Source: Micromonospora sp. RHAY321 (lineage in GTDB: Bacteria; Actinomycetota; Actinomycetes; Mycobacteriales; Micromonosporaceae). From it: a DNA stretch of 64,000 nucleotides. The notes under the pieces are model-generated. The model was given only the letters and a program-made list of their open reading frames with translations, was not told the origin of the DNA and searched no databases. The position numbers and the translations under genes were made by a program. Shown one piece after another: positions 55,874 to 63,918 of this stretch (the stretch's first letter is position 1; the number at the start of each line of letters is the position of its first letter). The stretch is taken from assembly GCF_023896955.1 (NCBI RefSeq), contig NZ_JAMHIW010000003.1, positions 124,001 to 188,000 on the forward strand. Direction: 5' to 3'.

Positions 55874-56479
55874 ATGGGTGATCCAGACTCCGCACGGGCG
55901 TTGCGTCCGCTGCGCCGGCTCACCCTGCCCGGCGGGCCCACCCTGCTCCGGGCCGGTCTGGTCGCCGTGCTGCTCGGCCTGGCTGCCGCCGTACTGCACA
56001 TCCCGACCGGCTGCCCGCCGACCACCGCACCATCCGGGGCACCGGCGGGAGCGGCCGGCGAAGGCAGACCGACCGACCCCGACGGGGCCCGCGCCACCGA
56101 CGGAAGCTCACAGGCCGGGCCGCTGCCCACCGGCGCGGCCGCTGCCCCAGCCGCCACCGACGGAAGCGGCGGGCACGGCACGAACGGAAGAACCACCCCG
56201 CTGCCGCTGCCCGCTGGCGCGGTCGGCGTCCCGATCCGACTCGCCGAGCCGGCCGCTCTCGCGGTGGTCCACCCCGGCAGCCGGGTCGACCTGCTCGCGG
56301 CACCGCCCGGCGGCACGGGCGCCGAAGCGACGCTGCTCGCACCCCGAGCGCTGGTCCTGGACGTGCTGGGCGCCGACGACGGGTCCGCGGCGCTCTATCT
56401 GGCGCTCGACCCCGACCAGGCGCAACGCGCGATCGGCCTCCCCGAGGGCAGCCGGTTCGCCATCGTCGTCCGCGGATGA
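55874..56479 (+). CDS. Membrane-anchored SAF/RcpC-like protein
   Basis: 201 residues. One N-terminal helix (LLRAGLVAVLLGLAAAVLHIP), a ~70-residue Pro/Ala/Thr linker, then a C-terminal domain AVGVPIRLAEPAALAVVHPGSRVDLLAAPP...LYLALDPDQAQRAIGLPEGSRFAIVVRG. This resembles the RcpC half of Flp-pilus assembly CpaB proteins, without the preceding SAF motif. No tad/flp genes occur nearby, so it is an orphan member. GGAGG lies ~10 bases before the ATG. Confidence 0.75.
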   Translation: MGDPDSARALRPLRRLTLPGGPTLLRAGLVAVLLGLAAAVLHIPTGCPPTTAPSGAPAGAAGEGRPTDPDGARATDGSSQAGPLPTGAAAAPAATDGSGGHGTNGRTTPLPLPAGAVGVPIRLAEPAALAVVHPGSRVDLLAAPPGGTGAEATLLAPRALVLDVLGADDGSAALYLALDPDQAQRAIGLPEGSRFAIVVRG

Positions 56480-56590
56480 CGGCGGCCACCAGCGAAGTTC
56501 GGGACGAACCTGGCGACTCCGCGCCGGGCACTGCCGGTCGCCTCGATCGGGTGCCGGCCGGGCCGATCGGCCGCACGGTTCGAGCCGGGG

Positions 56591-56773
56591 TCAGTCCCAG
56601 TGCGGTGGGCGTTCGGCGAGCAGCCAGTCGTCGTTACCGCCGGGCCGCTCGCCCCAGCCGCGGTCGGTGTCGTCGGCGGTCTGCTCGGGCAGCACCACGA
56701 AGTCTTCGCTCAGGTCGACGGTGCGGTCGTCGTCGCCGCGCGCGCCCTGCGTGCCGGGGTCCTCGGTGCTCAC
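56591..56773 (-). CDS. Small acidic protein, 60 residues
   Basis: Starts GTG 56773 (MSTEDPGTQGARGDDDRTVD) and ends GWGERPGGNDDWLLAERPPHWD. The C-terminal W-GE-x-NDD-L-x-x-PPHW pattern is recurrent in small actinobacterial proteins of unknown function. A minus-strand -10 (TAGTCT, 56782-56787) ends 8 bases before the GTG, so the transcript may be leaderless. Divergent from the next gene. Confidence 0.7.
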   Translation of the reverse strand: MSTEDPGTQGARGDDDRTVDLSEDFVVLPEQTADDTDRGWGERPGGNDDWLLAERPPHWD

Positions 56774-56877
56774 GAGCGGCAAGACTAGCGCAGCCGACGG
56801 CAGCGGACCGGTCGCGCACGGTGGCGCGCCGGCCAGAAGCGACCGGGCCGCCGGCCGCGTTGGTAGCGTCGGACGGC

Positions 56878-57210
56878 GTGACGACCCCCAGCGGTGGCAG
56901 CACCCCGGACGACTACTGGCGACGACCCGGGACCGGTGGCGACGAGGCGGCGGACCAACCTCCCGCCGCGCCCGGATCCGCCCCGGCCAGCCCGTACGCC
57001 GGTCCACCGCCGAGCACGCCACCCCCGGCGGGCTGGCGTCCACCCGTACACCTGCAACCGGCGCCGCCCCGGCGGCTTCCGCCGCAGGACATGGCCGACC
57101 TGGACGCGGCCGAGCAGCGCTCGCAGCGGGTCACCTACGGCTTCGGGGCGGTGGCCGCCGTGGTGCTGGTCGTGCTGGTCTGTCTGCTCTGCTCGCGGGT
57201 CGTCTTCTGA
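56878..57210 (+). CDS. Small proline-rich single-pass membrane protein
   Basis: 110 residues from GTG 56878. The first ~80 residues are Pro/Gly/Ala-rich with DDYWRRPG; the C-terminal helix VTYGFGAVAAVVLVVLVCLLCSRVVF ends the protein. TAGCGT at 56864-56869, 8 bases before GTG, suggests leaderless expression. Function unknown. Confidence 0.7.
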   Translation: MTTPSGGSTPDDYWRRPGTGGDEAADQPPAAPGSAPASPYAGPPPSTPPPAGWRPPVHLQPAPPRRLPPQDMADLDAAEQRSQRVTYGFGAVAAVVLVVLVCLLCSRVVF

Positions 57211-57221
57211 CCCGGGCACGG

Positions 57222-57704
57222 TCAGAGGGTGGTGCCCCAGACGGTCTCGGCGCCCGAGTGGCCGGTCAGATAGACGTAGACCACCGCGGCGATCGACAGC
57301 GCGACGACCGCCACCGACAGCACCGGGGTCACCAGCGCCGGCAGCCGCGGCACCCGGGGATGGCCGCTGGTCGCCACCAGCAGCAGGATCGCCGCGATCC
57401 CGAGCGGCCCCACGATCCGGAACAGGATGTCGCCGTAACGGGAGTGCTCGAAGATCTGGTCGAGGATCGGGCCCTGGAAACCCCGGGCGACCAGCGCGTC
57501 GGTGAACGCCTCACCCGACTGGACGGCCACGAAGGCGGTCAGTGGCGCGGCCACGGCGAGCAGGCCCAGCGCCCAGTCCAGCCGGTGCCGCCGGCGCGGC
57601 AGCCCCACGTACGCGACGGCCACCAGGGCCAGCAGCGGCACGAACATCACCACCGCATGGACCACCAGGACGTGTGCCGGTAGACCCAGGATCTCCTCGA
57701 ACAT
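57222..57704 (-). CDS. DUF2231-family membrane protein
   Basis: 160 residues. GGAGG lies 6 bases before ATG 57704. Four hydrophobic segments: LPAHVLVVHAVVMFVPLLALVAVAYVG, LLAVAAPLTAFVAVQSGEAF, YGDILFRIVGPLGIAAILLLVATSG and PVLSVAVVALSIAAVVYVYLTGHSGAETVW. The LPAHVLVVHAVV start and the HSGAETVW ending with conserved His match the DUF2231 family, possibly heme or metal binding. Role unknown. Confidence 0.88.
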   Translation of the reverse strand: MFEEILGLPAHVLVVHAVVMFVPLLALVAVAYVGLPRRRHRLDWALGLLAVAAPLTAFVAVQSGEAFTDALVARGFQGPILDQIFEHSRYGDILFRIVGPLGIAAILLLVATSGHPRVPRLPALVTPVLSVAVVALSIAAVVYVYLTGHSGAETVWGTTL

Positions 57705-57909
57705 CGACACCCTCCAGGTGGATCACGGTCACGGGACCGCCAGCGTACGGCCGGCCGACTGTCCCCAGGCTCTCGACCGGACACACGCAGGCCGCCCCGT
57801 TCGGGTTCACCGCGAGGCGGTCCGGGCGCGGTCCTTCCGGCGTGTGTCCGTGGCCACCCCGACCGGACGTCGGTTGTCGGCGCTGGTCGCACGTGCTGTC
57901 ATTGGCGGC

Positions 57910-58338
57910 ATGTCCGGTGCCGAGGAGCTGCTGCGATCGAGGGGTCTGCGTGTCACGCGACCGCGCCTCGCGGTGCTCGACGTGCTGGCGGGCGGTGGTC
58001 ACCTGGAGGTCGACGAGATCACCCGGCAGGTCCGCGAACGCCTCGACTCGGTCTCCACCCAGGCCGTCTACGACGTGCTGGGGGCGCTGTCCCGGGCCGG
58101 GCTGTCCCGCCGGATCGAGCCTGCCGGCAGTCCCGCCCGCTACGAGGCGCGTACCGGCGACAACCACCACCACGTGGTCTGTCGGGGCTGCGGCGAGATC
58201 GCCGACATCGACTGCACGGTGGGCAGCGCACCCTGCCTGGAGCCGAACGTCGCGCACGGCTTCGAGGTGGACGAGGCGGAAGTGACCTTCTGGGGCCTCT
58301 GCCCGGGCTGCCAGGCCCGTCGCTCCGCCGACACCTGA
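57910..58338 (+). CDS. Fur-family metal-dependent transcriptional regulator
   Basis: 142 residues. Winged helix SRGLRVTRPRLAVLDVLAGGGHLEVDEITRQVRERLDSVSTQAVYDVLGAL, then HHHVVCRGCGEIADID and CPGC for structural zinc and regulatory metal sites. The length and sequence are close to actinobacterial FurA/PerR-like proteins; a catalase gene, often adjacent, is absent. Followed 24 bases later by the MpaB-type gene on the same strand. Confidence 0.93.
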   Translation: MSGAEELLRSRGLRVTRPRLAVLDVLAGGGHLEVDEITRQVRERLDSVSTQAVYDVLGALSRAGLSRRIEPAGSPARYEARTGDNHHHVVCRGCGEIADIDCTVGSAPCLEPNVAHGFEVDEAEVTFWGLCPGCQARRSADT

Positions 58339-58362
58339 CCCGGGCCGTGGCACTCTTGGGCG

Positions 58363-59226
58363 GTGGACTCCGATGACCTCGGTCTCTTCGGTCCGGGTTC
58401 GGTCACGTGGAAGGTGCACGACGAGCCGATCCTGATCGTCGCCGGCCTGCGTTCGCTCTACCTCCAGGCGCTGCACCCGCGCGCGATGGCCGGGGTCGCG
58501 CAGAACAGCAACTACCGCGCCGACGCCTGGGGCCGCCTGGTCCGCACCGCCACCTACGTGGCGACCACGGTGTACGGCACCACCGCCGAGGCGGAGGCCG
58601 CCGGAGCGCGGCTGCGCCGGCTGCACGCCCGGTTGCGGGCCACCGACCCGCTCACCGGCGAGGAGTTCCGGGTCGACGATCCGGACCTGCTGCGCTGGGT
58701 GCACGTCACCGAGGTCGAGTCGTTCCTCAGCACGGCCCGGCGGGCGGGCCTGCCGCTCACCGACGACGAGGTGGACGGCTACTACACCGAGCAACGCCGC
58801 TCCGCCGCGCTGGTCGGCCTGGACCCGGCCACCGTCCCGGGCACCGCCGCCGAGATCGCCGCCTACTACCGGGCCGTGCGGCCGGAGCTGCGGATGACCC
58901 GGGAGGCCGCCGAGACGGCGCTCTTCCTCACCGCCCCGCCGCTGCCGTGGAAGCTCAGCCTGCCGGCCCGGCTGGGGCTCACCCTCGGGCCGCCGCGCTG
59001 GGCGTACCTGGGGATCGCCGGGACCGCGCTCGGGCTGCTGCCGGCCTGGGCCCGCCGGATGTACGGCGGGCTCGGGCTGCCCACCACGGCCCTGACGGCG
59101 GACCTGACCGTGCGGGCCCTGCGGCTGGCGCTCGCCGCGGTGCCCCGCCGCTACATCGAGGGCCCGCTGTTGCAGGCCGCCAAGCAGCGGGCGGAACGGC
59201 TCACCGCCACCCCGCTGGCCGGCTGA
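58363..59226 (+). CDS. MpaB/DUF2236-family oxygenase-like protein
   Basis: 287 residues from a GTG with weak initiation signals. DUF2236 pattern: GPGSVTWKVHDEPILIVAGLRSLYLQALHPRAMAGVAQNSNYRADAWGRLVRTATYVATTVYG, LLRWVHVTEVESFL with the conserved His. Relatives include mycophenolic-acid MpaB' and Lcp rubber oxygenase (heme-binding helical fold). Co-directional with the Fur gene, so may be redox- or iron-linked (inference). Substrate unknown. Confidence 0.9.
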   Translation: MDSDDLGLFGPGSVTWKVHDEPILIVAGLRSLYLQALHPRAMAGVAQNSNYRADAWGRLVRTATYVATTVYGTTAEAEAAGARLRRLHARLRATDPLTGEEFRVDDPDLLRWVHVTEVESFLSTARRAGLPLTDDEVDGYYTEQRRSAALVGLDPATVPGTAAEIAAYYRAVRPELRMTREAAETALFLTAPPLPWKLSLPARLGLTLGPPRWAYLGIAGTALGLLPAWARRMYGGLGLPTTALTADLTVRALRLALAAVPRRYIEGPLLQAAKQRAERLTATPLAG

Positions 59227-59245
59227 CCCGACCGGCGTCGAGGGG

Positions 59246-60196
59246 TCAGCCGTCGGCGGGCCGGTCCACGGCCGCCCACGGCTCCTTGCCCGGCGTCTGC
59301 GCGCCCGTCGGGCAGTGGCGCCGGAAGTCGCACCAGCCGCAACGGGGGCCGGGCGCCACCGGGAACGCCTCGTCCGCATCGCCGCCGTCGGCGACCGTCC
59401 GCTCGGCCGCCATGATGTCGCGGGCCGTCTCCTCGGCCCGGGTCAACTGCCGGCCCAGCGACTCGACGGTGTGCTCGTGGGCGGCGACGGTGCCGGTCGG
59501 CAGGTGGTGCAGCTCCACCCGACGGCATGGTCGGCGGAACACCCGCTCGGCCGCGTACGCGTAGAGCGCCAGCGCCTGCGAACCGCGCGCGTCGTCCGTG
59601 TCCAGCCCGGTGCGGCCGGTCTTGTAGTCGACGATGACCAGCTCCGGGCCCTCCGGCCCGGGGCGGGAGTCGATGCGGTCGGTCCGGCCATTGAATGCCA
59701 ACACCGCCGTCTTGACCGCCACCACCCGCTCCACGCCGAGCGGGTCGGTGTCCGGCTCCAGGGTCTCGACGTACGCCTCCAGCCAGCCCAACGCCCGTCG
59801 GTAGGCGGCCCGCTCCTGCTCGTCGTCGCGGTAGCCCTCGCGGACCCAGGTGCCCTTGAGCAGGGCGGCCAGTGCTTCGGGGCGCCGCCGCTCGGTGGGT
59901 AGCGCATACCAGTTCTTCAGGGCGGTGTGCACGCTGGCGCCGAGCGAGTTGTGCGCCCACGGCGGGCCCTTGGGCGGGGTCGGCCGGTCGACGTAGGAGT
60001 AGCGGTAGCGGCGCGGGCAGTCCGCGTACGCGCCCAGCTTGCTGGGGGTGCAGACGAAGAGACGCTCCGGCATGCCCTCGAAGCCGAGCTGCTCGGCGCC
60101 ACCGGCGCGCTGCTGGGGGGCCCGGCCGCCAGCGGCGGGTCGTCCGGCTGAAGAGGCTCGTCGCACGCCTGCGATCCTGCCATCCACCCCCGACAT
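59246..60196 (-). CDS. PD-(D/E)XK nuclease, RecB/Cas4-like, with Fe-S cluster
   Basis: 316 residues. Nuclease core: PSKLGAYADCPRRYRYSYVDRP (first Cys), LGASVHTALKNWY, FNGRTDRIDSRP (catalytic D), LVIVDYKTGRTGLDTDD (D-x-K motif), SQALALYAYAAERVF, and the C-terminal CGWCDFRRHCP giving C-x2-C-x5-C. Together with the N-terminal Cys these four make a 4Fe-4S site as in AddB and Cas4. No CRISPR array or AddA helicase is nearby. ATG 60196 is used; an ATG at 60074 (MPERLFVCTPSK) is an alternative. Likely a stand-alone DNA repair exonuclease. Confidence 0.92.
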   Translation of the reverse strand: MSGVDGRIAGVRRASSAGRPAAGGRAPQQRAGGAEQLGFEGMPERLFVCTPSKLGAYADCPRRYRYSYVDRPTPPKGPPWAHNSLGASVHTALKNWYALPTERRRPEALAALLKGTWVREGYRDDEQERAAYRRALGWLEAYVETLEPDTDPLGVERVVAVKTAVLAFNGRTDRIDSRPGPEGPELVIVDYKTGRTGLDTDDARGSQALALYAYAAERVFRRPCRRVELHHLPTGTVAAHEHTVESLGRQLTRAEETARDIMAAERTVADGGDADEAFPVAPGPRCGWCDFRRHCPTGAQTPGKEPWAAVDRPADG

Positions 60197-60210
60197 CGCG
60201 CGTACGCCGG

Positions 60211-60825
60211 TCAGGTCATGTTCACGTACTGCGTGACGAAGGCGGCCACCGCGTCGGCGATGAGCTGCACGGCGATCGCGGCCAGCAGCAGGCCGGCGAT
60301 CCGCGTCAGCACCTCGATCCCGCCCGGTCGCAGGATCTTCACGATGCCGCCGGAGAAGCGCAGCACGATCCAGACCGCGACCATCACCGCCAGGATCGCC
60401 ACGGCGATGGCGCTGAACTCGCCCAGCCCGTCCGCCTGCTGCACGAAGAGCATGGTCGCGACGATGGCGCCGGGGCCGGCCAGCAGCGGGGTGCCCAGCG
60501 GCACCAGGGCGATGTTCGAGGTGACCTGCTGGCTGGGGTCGTCGGCCTTGCCGGTCAGCAGTTCCAGGGCGACCAGCACCAGCAGCAGACCACCGGCGGC
60601 CTGCAGAGCCGGCAGGTCCACGTGCAGGTAGTCGAGCAGCGTCTGGCCGGCCACCGCGAAGATCACGATCACGCCGAGGGCCAGCGCGACCGCCTGCCAG
60701 GCCGCCCGGTTGCGGTCCCGGGCGGGCAGCGGGCCAGTCAGCGCGAGGAAGATCGGCATCATGCCCGGCGGGTCGGTGATCACCAGCAGGGTCACGAAAA
60801 CCTCGCCGAACAGCTTCAGATCCAC
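60211..60825 (-). CDS. MarC-family integral membrane protein
   Basis: 204 residues with six hydrophobic segments: FVTLLVITDPPGMMPIFLALTG, AVALALGVIVIFAVAGQTLL, ALQAAGGLLLVLVALELLTG, VPLGTPLLAGPGAIVATMLF, ILAVMVAVWIVLRFSGGIVK, RIAGLLLAAIAVQLIADAV. The DPPGxxP and PLLAGPGAI signatures define MarC/UPF0056. Function unknown; not a proven antibiotic-resistance protein. Confidence 0.92.
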   Translation of the reverse strand: MDLKLFGEVFVTLLVITDPPGMMPIFLALTGPLPARDRNRAAWQAVALALGVIVIFAVAGQTLLDYLHVDLPALQAAGGLLLVLVALELLTGKADDPSQQVTSNIALVPLGTPLLAGPGAIVATMLFVQQADGLGEFSAIAVAILAVMVAVWIVLRFSGGIVKILRPGGIEVLTRIAGLLLAAIAVQLIADAVAAFVTQYVNMT

Positions 60826-60865
60826 GTGATCAACCTAGCCGCGCCACGGCTGGCCGAAATCGGGA

Positions 60866-61738
60866 TCAGCCGGAAGCGACCTCGGTCACCCCGGCGGCGA
60901 CGATCCGCTCGTACGCCTCGACGCTGGTGCCGAACGCCCCGAGCTGGACGGTCTTGTGGGTGCCGTGGAAGTCCGACGAGCCGGTGACCAGCAGGCCCAG
61001 CTCGGCAGCGAGCGCCCGTACGTGCGCCTGCTCGGCCGGGCTGTGGTCCTCGTGGTCGGCCTCCAGGCCGGCCAACCCGGCGGCGGCCAGCTCGGCGATC
61101 AGCTCGTCGGGCACCACCCGGCCCCGCCGCGTGGCGCGCGGGTGGGCGAAGACCGGCACGCCGCCGGCCTCCCGCACCAGCCTGATCGCCCGGAACACGT
61201 CGATGTCCTCCTTGGGCAGCCGGTACCGCTCGCCCAACCAGTCCGGGCCGAACGCCTCCCGGGTGCTGCGCACCAGGCCGGCCCGGATCAGCGCCTGCGC
61301 GATGTGCGGCCGTCCCACGGTGCCGCCGCCCGCCCCGGCCAGGATATCCGGCCAGCTCACGTCGATCCCGTCCGCGCGCAGCAGAGTGACCATCCGTTCG
61401 CCCCGCTCCTCGCGGGCGGCCCGCACCCTGGCCAGTTCGGCGACCAGCTCGGGGTGCTCCGGGTCGAACAGGTACGCCAGCAGGTGCAGCGGAATGGCCG
61501 GTTGCGCCCCGGACCAGCGACAGGACAGCTCCGCGCCCCGGACGAGGCGCAGCCCGGGCGGCAGTGCTCGCACGGCCGGCGCCCAGCCGGCGGTGGTGTC
61601 GTGGTCGGTGATGGCCAGCACGTCCAGCCCGGCGTGCGCGGCGGCGCGGACCAGCTCCGCCGGGCTCAGTGTGCCGTCGCTGGCCGTCGAGTGGGCGTGC
61701 AGGTCGATCCGCGGGGAGGGGCCGGTACGCGAGGTCAC
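60866..61738 (-). CDS. PHP-domain metal-dependent phosphoesterase
   Basis: 290 residues. PHP metal ligands: DLHAHSTASDG, ITDHDT, RGAELSC, VFAHPRAT, SSDFHG. The length and EFGPDWLGERY-type insert fit the family of RNase AM/nucleoside-3',5'-bisphosphate 3'-phosphatase (YciV-like). Starts just after the gap from the anti-sigma-like gene. Substrate probably short RNA or pAp (by family). Confidence 0.9.
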   Translation of the reverse strand: MTSRTGPSPRIDLHAHSTASDGTLSPAELVRAAAHAGLDVLAITDHDTTAGWAPAVRALPPGLRLVRGAELSCRWSGAQPAIPLHLLAYLFDPEHPELVAELARVRAAREERGERMVTLLRADGIDVSWPDILAGAGGGTVGRPHIAQALIRAGLVRSTREAFGPDWLGERYRLPKEDIDVFRAIRLVREAGGVPVFAHPRATRRGRVVPDELIAELAAAGLAGLEADHEDHSPAEQAHVRALAAELGLLVTGSSDFHGTHKTVQLGAFGTSVEAYERIVAAGVTEVASG

Positions 61739-61805
61739 CGGTCGACGGTATCGAGGGCCACGGGTCCGGGCGCGCCGAGGTCGGCCGGAGCGCGACCGGT
61801 GGAGG

Positions 61806-63062
61806 TCAGCCGGTCACGAGGACCGGCCGGTCGCCGGGCCGCACACCCGGCACCGAGACGGGCTCGGCCACCTTCCCGGTCCGCACCTGGTCGACGTTGA
61901 CCTGGACCAGCTTGCCGGCGCCGTCGACGTAGGTGGCCTCCGACTCCGTCCTCCAGGCGACCTCGCCGCTCACCGGCGGCCCGGCCGGCACGGCGGTCAG
62001 GTCCTGCCCGAGCCGGCGCAGGTCGACCAGCAGGGATCCGCTGGTCTTGCCGACCCATCCGTTCACCAGCAGCCATCGCCCGTCACCGGAGACCGCGCCC
62101 GCCCCGTCCGGGCTCAGCTCCGGGCCGCAGCCGGTGAGCACCGGCTTGAGGTCACGCTTCGGGTCAAGCACGGCCAGGCAGGTCTTGGCCGGGTCGTCCG
62201 TGGACACCTGACCGACCAGCCGTCCGTCGGGCAGCGCGCCGTAGACGTTCAGCGTGCTCCGGTCGGAACCCGCGGTCAGCTCCCCGACACCCGGCCGCCA
62301 CAGGGTGTGACCCGGGCCGTCCGGGTCGAGCCGGACCAGCACGTTGTCGCCGATGAACCGGACCGGTTCCGCCTTGCCCGGCACGGGAGTGCGCACCGGC
62401 CCGATGAGCTGGGTGCCGACCACCCCCGCCACCAGCAGGCCGGTGCCGTCGCGCCAGGCGACCTGACGGCCGTCGGGTGCCACGACGATCGAGCCCGCAC
62501 CAGCGAGCAGCACCTGCACCAGCCCGTCATGCTGCGCCACCCAAAGGGAACGGCCGGCGGTGGTCGGCGCGCCGACCACCAACCAACCACCACTGGGAAG
62601 CAGGTGCGCGCGCTCGGCCGGACCGACACCGGGCAGTTCCAGCCGCCCACCGCTCACGCCGATCAGCGTCGCGCCGGCGAGCACGTCCACGGGCGTTTCA
62701 GAGGTGGGGGCGGCGGCGGTGACGGTGGCCGAGGGGATCGGCCGGCCCGACGGGTTCGGGTCACCGATCACGACGACCGGCTTGCCCTGCCGGCCGGGGT
62801 CTCCGCCGAGTTGCGCCATACCGGTGCTGACCAGCACGGTGGCGACCGCCGCGAGCGCGAGGCCGGCACCGGTACGTCGGCGCCGGATCCGCTTCGCCCG
62901 GCGGATCGCCTGGCCGGCCGGATCGGCGCTCAGTGGGCGCGCGACAGCGACCTGGTGCGAGAGGGCCTCCCGCACCGCGCCTTCCAACTCGTCACGTCGC
63001 ACCTGGTAAGGACGCGGCGGGTGGCCCGTCAGGTTGTCGGACCGGTCCGGGAAACCCTTCAC
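61806..63062 (-). CDS. Membrane protein coupled to the SigE-type sigma factor (putative anti-sigma)
   Basis: 418 residues. Cytoplasmic N-terminus (~65 residues, with DELEGAVREALSHQ), one helix (TGAGLALAAVATVLVSTGMAQLGG), then an exported beta-rich domain with propeller-like repeats: GRLELPGVG, GWLVVGAPTTAGRSLWVAQHDGLVQVL, SIVVAPDGRQVAWRDGTGLL, VSGDGRWLLVNGWVG. No HxxxCxxC zinc anti-sigma motif. Its ATG overlaps the stop of the sigma gene (ATGA), so it is made with it; the topology suits a sensor that holds the sigma factor. Confidence 0.8.
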   Translation of the reverse strand: MKGFPDRSDNLTGHPPRPYQVRRDELEGAVREALSHQVAVARPLSADPAGQAIRRAKRIRRRRTGAGLALAAVATVLVSTGMAQLGGDPGRQGKPVVVIGDPNPSGRPIPSATVTAAAPTSETPVDVLAGATLIGVSGGRLELPGVGPAERAHLLPSGGWLVVGAPTTAGRSLWVAQHDGLVQVLLAGAGSIVVAPDGRQVAWRDGTGLLVAGVVGTQLIGPVRTPVPGKAEPVRFIGDNVLVRLDPDGPGHTLWRPGVGELTAGSDRSTLNVYGALPDGRLVGQVSTDDPAKTCLAVLDPKRDLKPVLTGCGPELSPDGAGAVSGDGRWLLVNGWVGKTSGSLLVDLRRLGQDLTAVPAGPPVSGEVAWRTESEATYVDGAGKLVQVNVDQVRTGKVAEPVSVPGVRPGDRPVLVTG

Positions 63063-63817
63063 CGCTGCTCACCGGAGCCGGTGCCGACGGGCACGGCCGC
63101 CGGGGCTGCGGGCAGCTCGACCGGTGGTTCGGCCGGTTGGGGCACGGCCGGCCGGGGCAGCGCGCGCCGGGCCGTCTGGGGGGTCCGACCGGCGGTGGCG
63201 CCGCGGGTGACCGGGGCCGACCCGGTCCGGGTGCCCGCGCCGCCGACCCGGTCGGTGCCGGCGGCCGTCCGCGGGTCGGCGCCAGGGGCGGCGGTGGGGC
63301 GACCGGCGGCCAGGTCCGGCGCGTCGGCGCCCATCCGCCGGCGCAGCGTGGACAGCGCCCGGGACGCCTGGCTCTTCACCGTGCCCGGCGAGATGTCGAG
63401 CATCGCGGCGGTCTGCGCCTCGGACATGTCCTCGTAGTAGCGCAGCACCAGCACCGCCCGCTGCCGGTTGGGCAGCTCCCGCAGGTGCCGCCACAGCAGG
63501 TCGCGGTCCAGTTGCTGCTGGATCTCGTCGACACCGGCCCGCTCGGGCAGCACCTCGGTGGGGCGCTCACCGTGCCAGCGGCGCCGCCACCAGCTCGTCG
63601 AGGTGTTGACCATCACCCGGCGGGCGTACGGCTCGACGGCCTCGATCCCGCCGAGCCGCTTCCACGCCAGGTACGTCTTGGTCAGGGCCGTCTGGAGCAG
63701 GTCCTCGGCCGTGGCCCAGTCGCCGGCGAGGAGGTACGCGGTACGAAGCAGAGCCGCGGAGCGGGCCGCGACGAACTCGCGGAACTCCTCCTCCAACGGG
63801 TCCCTGCTCGCCACCAT
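63059..63817 (-). CDS. SigE-family RNA polymerase sigma factor
   Basis: 252 residues. ECF-type sigma: region 2 FVAARSAALLRTAYLLAGDWATAEDLLQTALTKTYLAW, region 4 LPNRQRAVLVLRYYEDMSEAQTAAMLDISPGTVKSQASRALSTLRRRM, typical of the actinobacterial SigE-family (about 170 residues). About 80 extra C-terminal residues are Ala/Pro/Thr low complexity, not part of the sigma fold. GGAGGT precedes the ATG. The next gene, coupled by ATGA, is probably its membrane regulator. Confidence 0.93.
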   Translation of the reverse strand: MVASRDPLEEEFREFVAARSAALLRTAYLLAGDWATAEDLLQTALTKTYLAWKRLGGIEAVEPYARRVMVNTSTSWWRRRWHGERPTEVLPERAGVDEIQQQLDRDLLWRHLRELPNRQRAVLVLRYYEDMSEAQTAAMLDISPGTVKSQASRALSTLRRRMGADAPDLAAGRPTAAPGADPRTAAGTDRVGGAGTRTGSAPVTRGATAGRTPQTARRALPRPAVPQPAEPPVELPAAPAAVPVGTGSGEQR

Positions 63818-63918
63818 CGCACCTCCGCGCCCCAGCCGTCCTGGCAGAGTGCCACGTCAGAGGCCCTCGGGTCCATGACGAAAGGTGCGCACTTGCTCCG
63901 ATGTTCGGACGAAAACTT

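Noticed and set aside
57511..59379. Very long minus-strand open frame (622 codons) opposite the DUF2231, Fur and MpaB genes
   Set aside because: It is an antisense shadow: low-complexity Arg/Gly/Pro sequence overlapping three well-identified genes.
59246..60196. Cas4 of a CRISPR system
   Set aside because: Motifs resemble Cas4, but no cas genes or repeat array are in the window.
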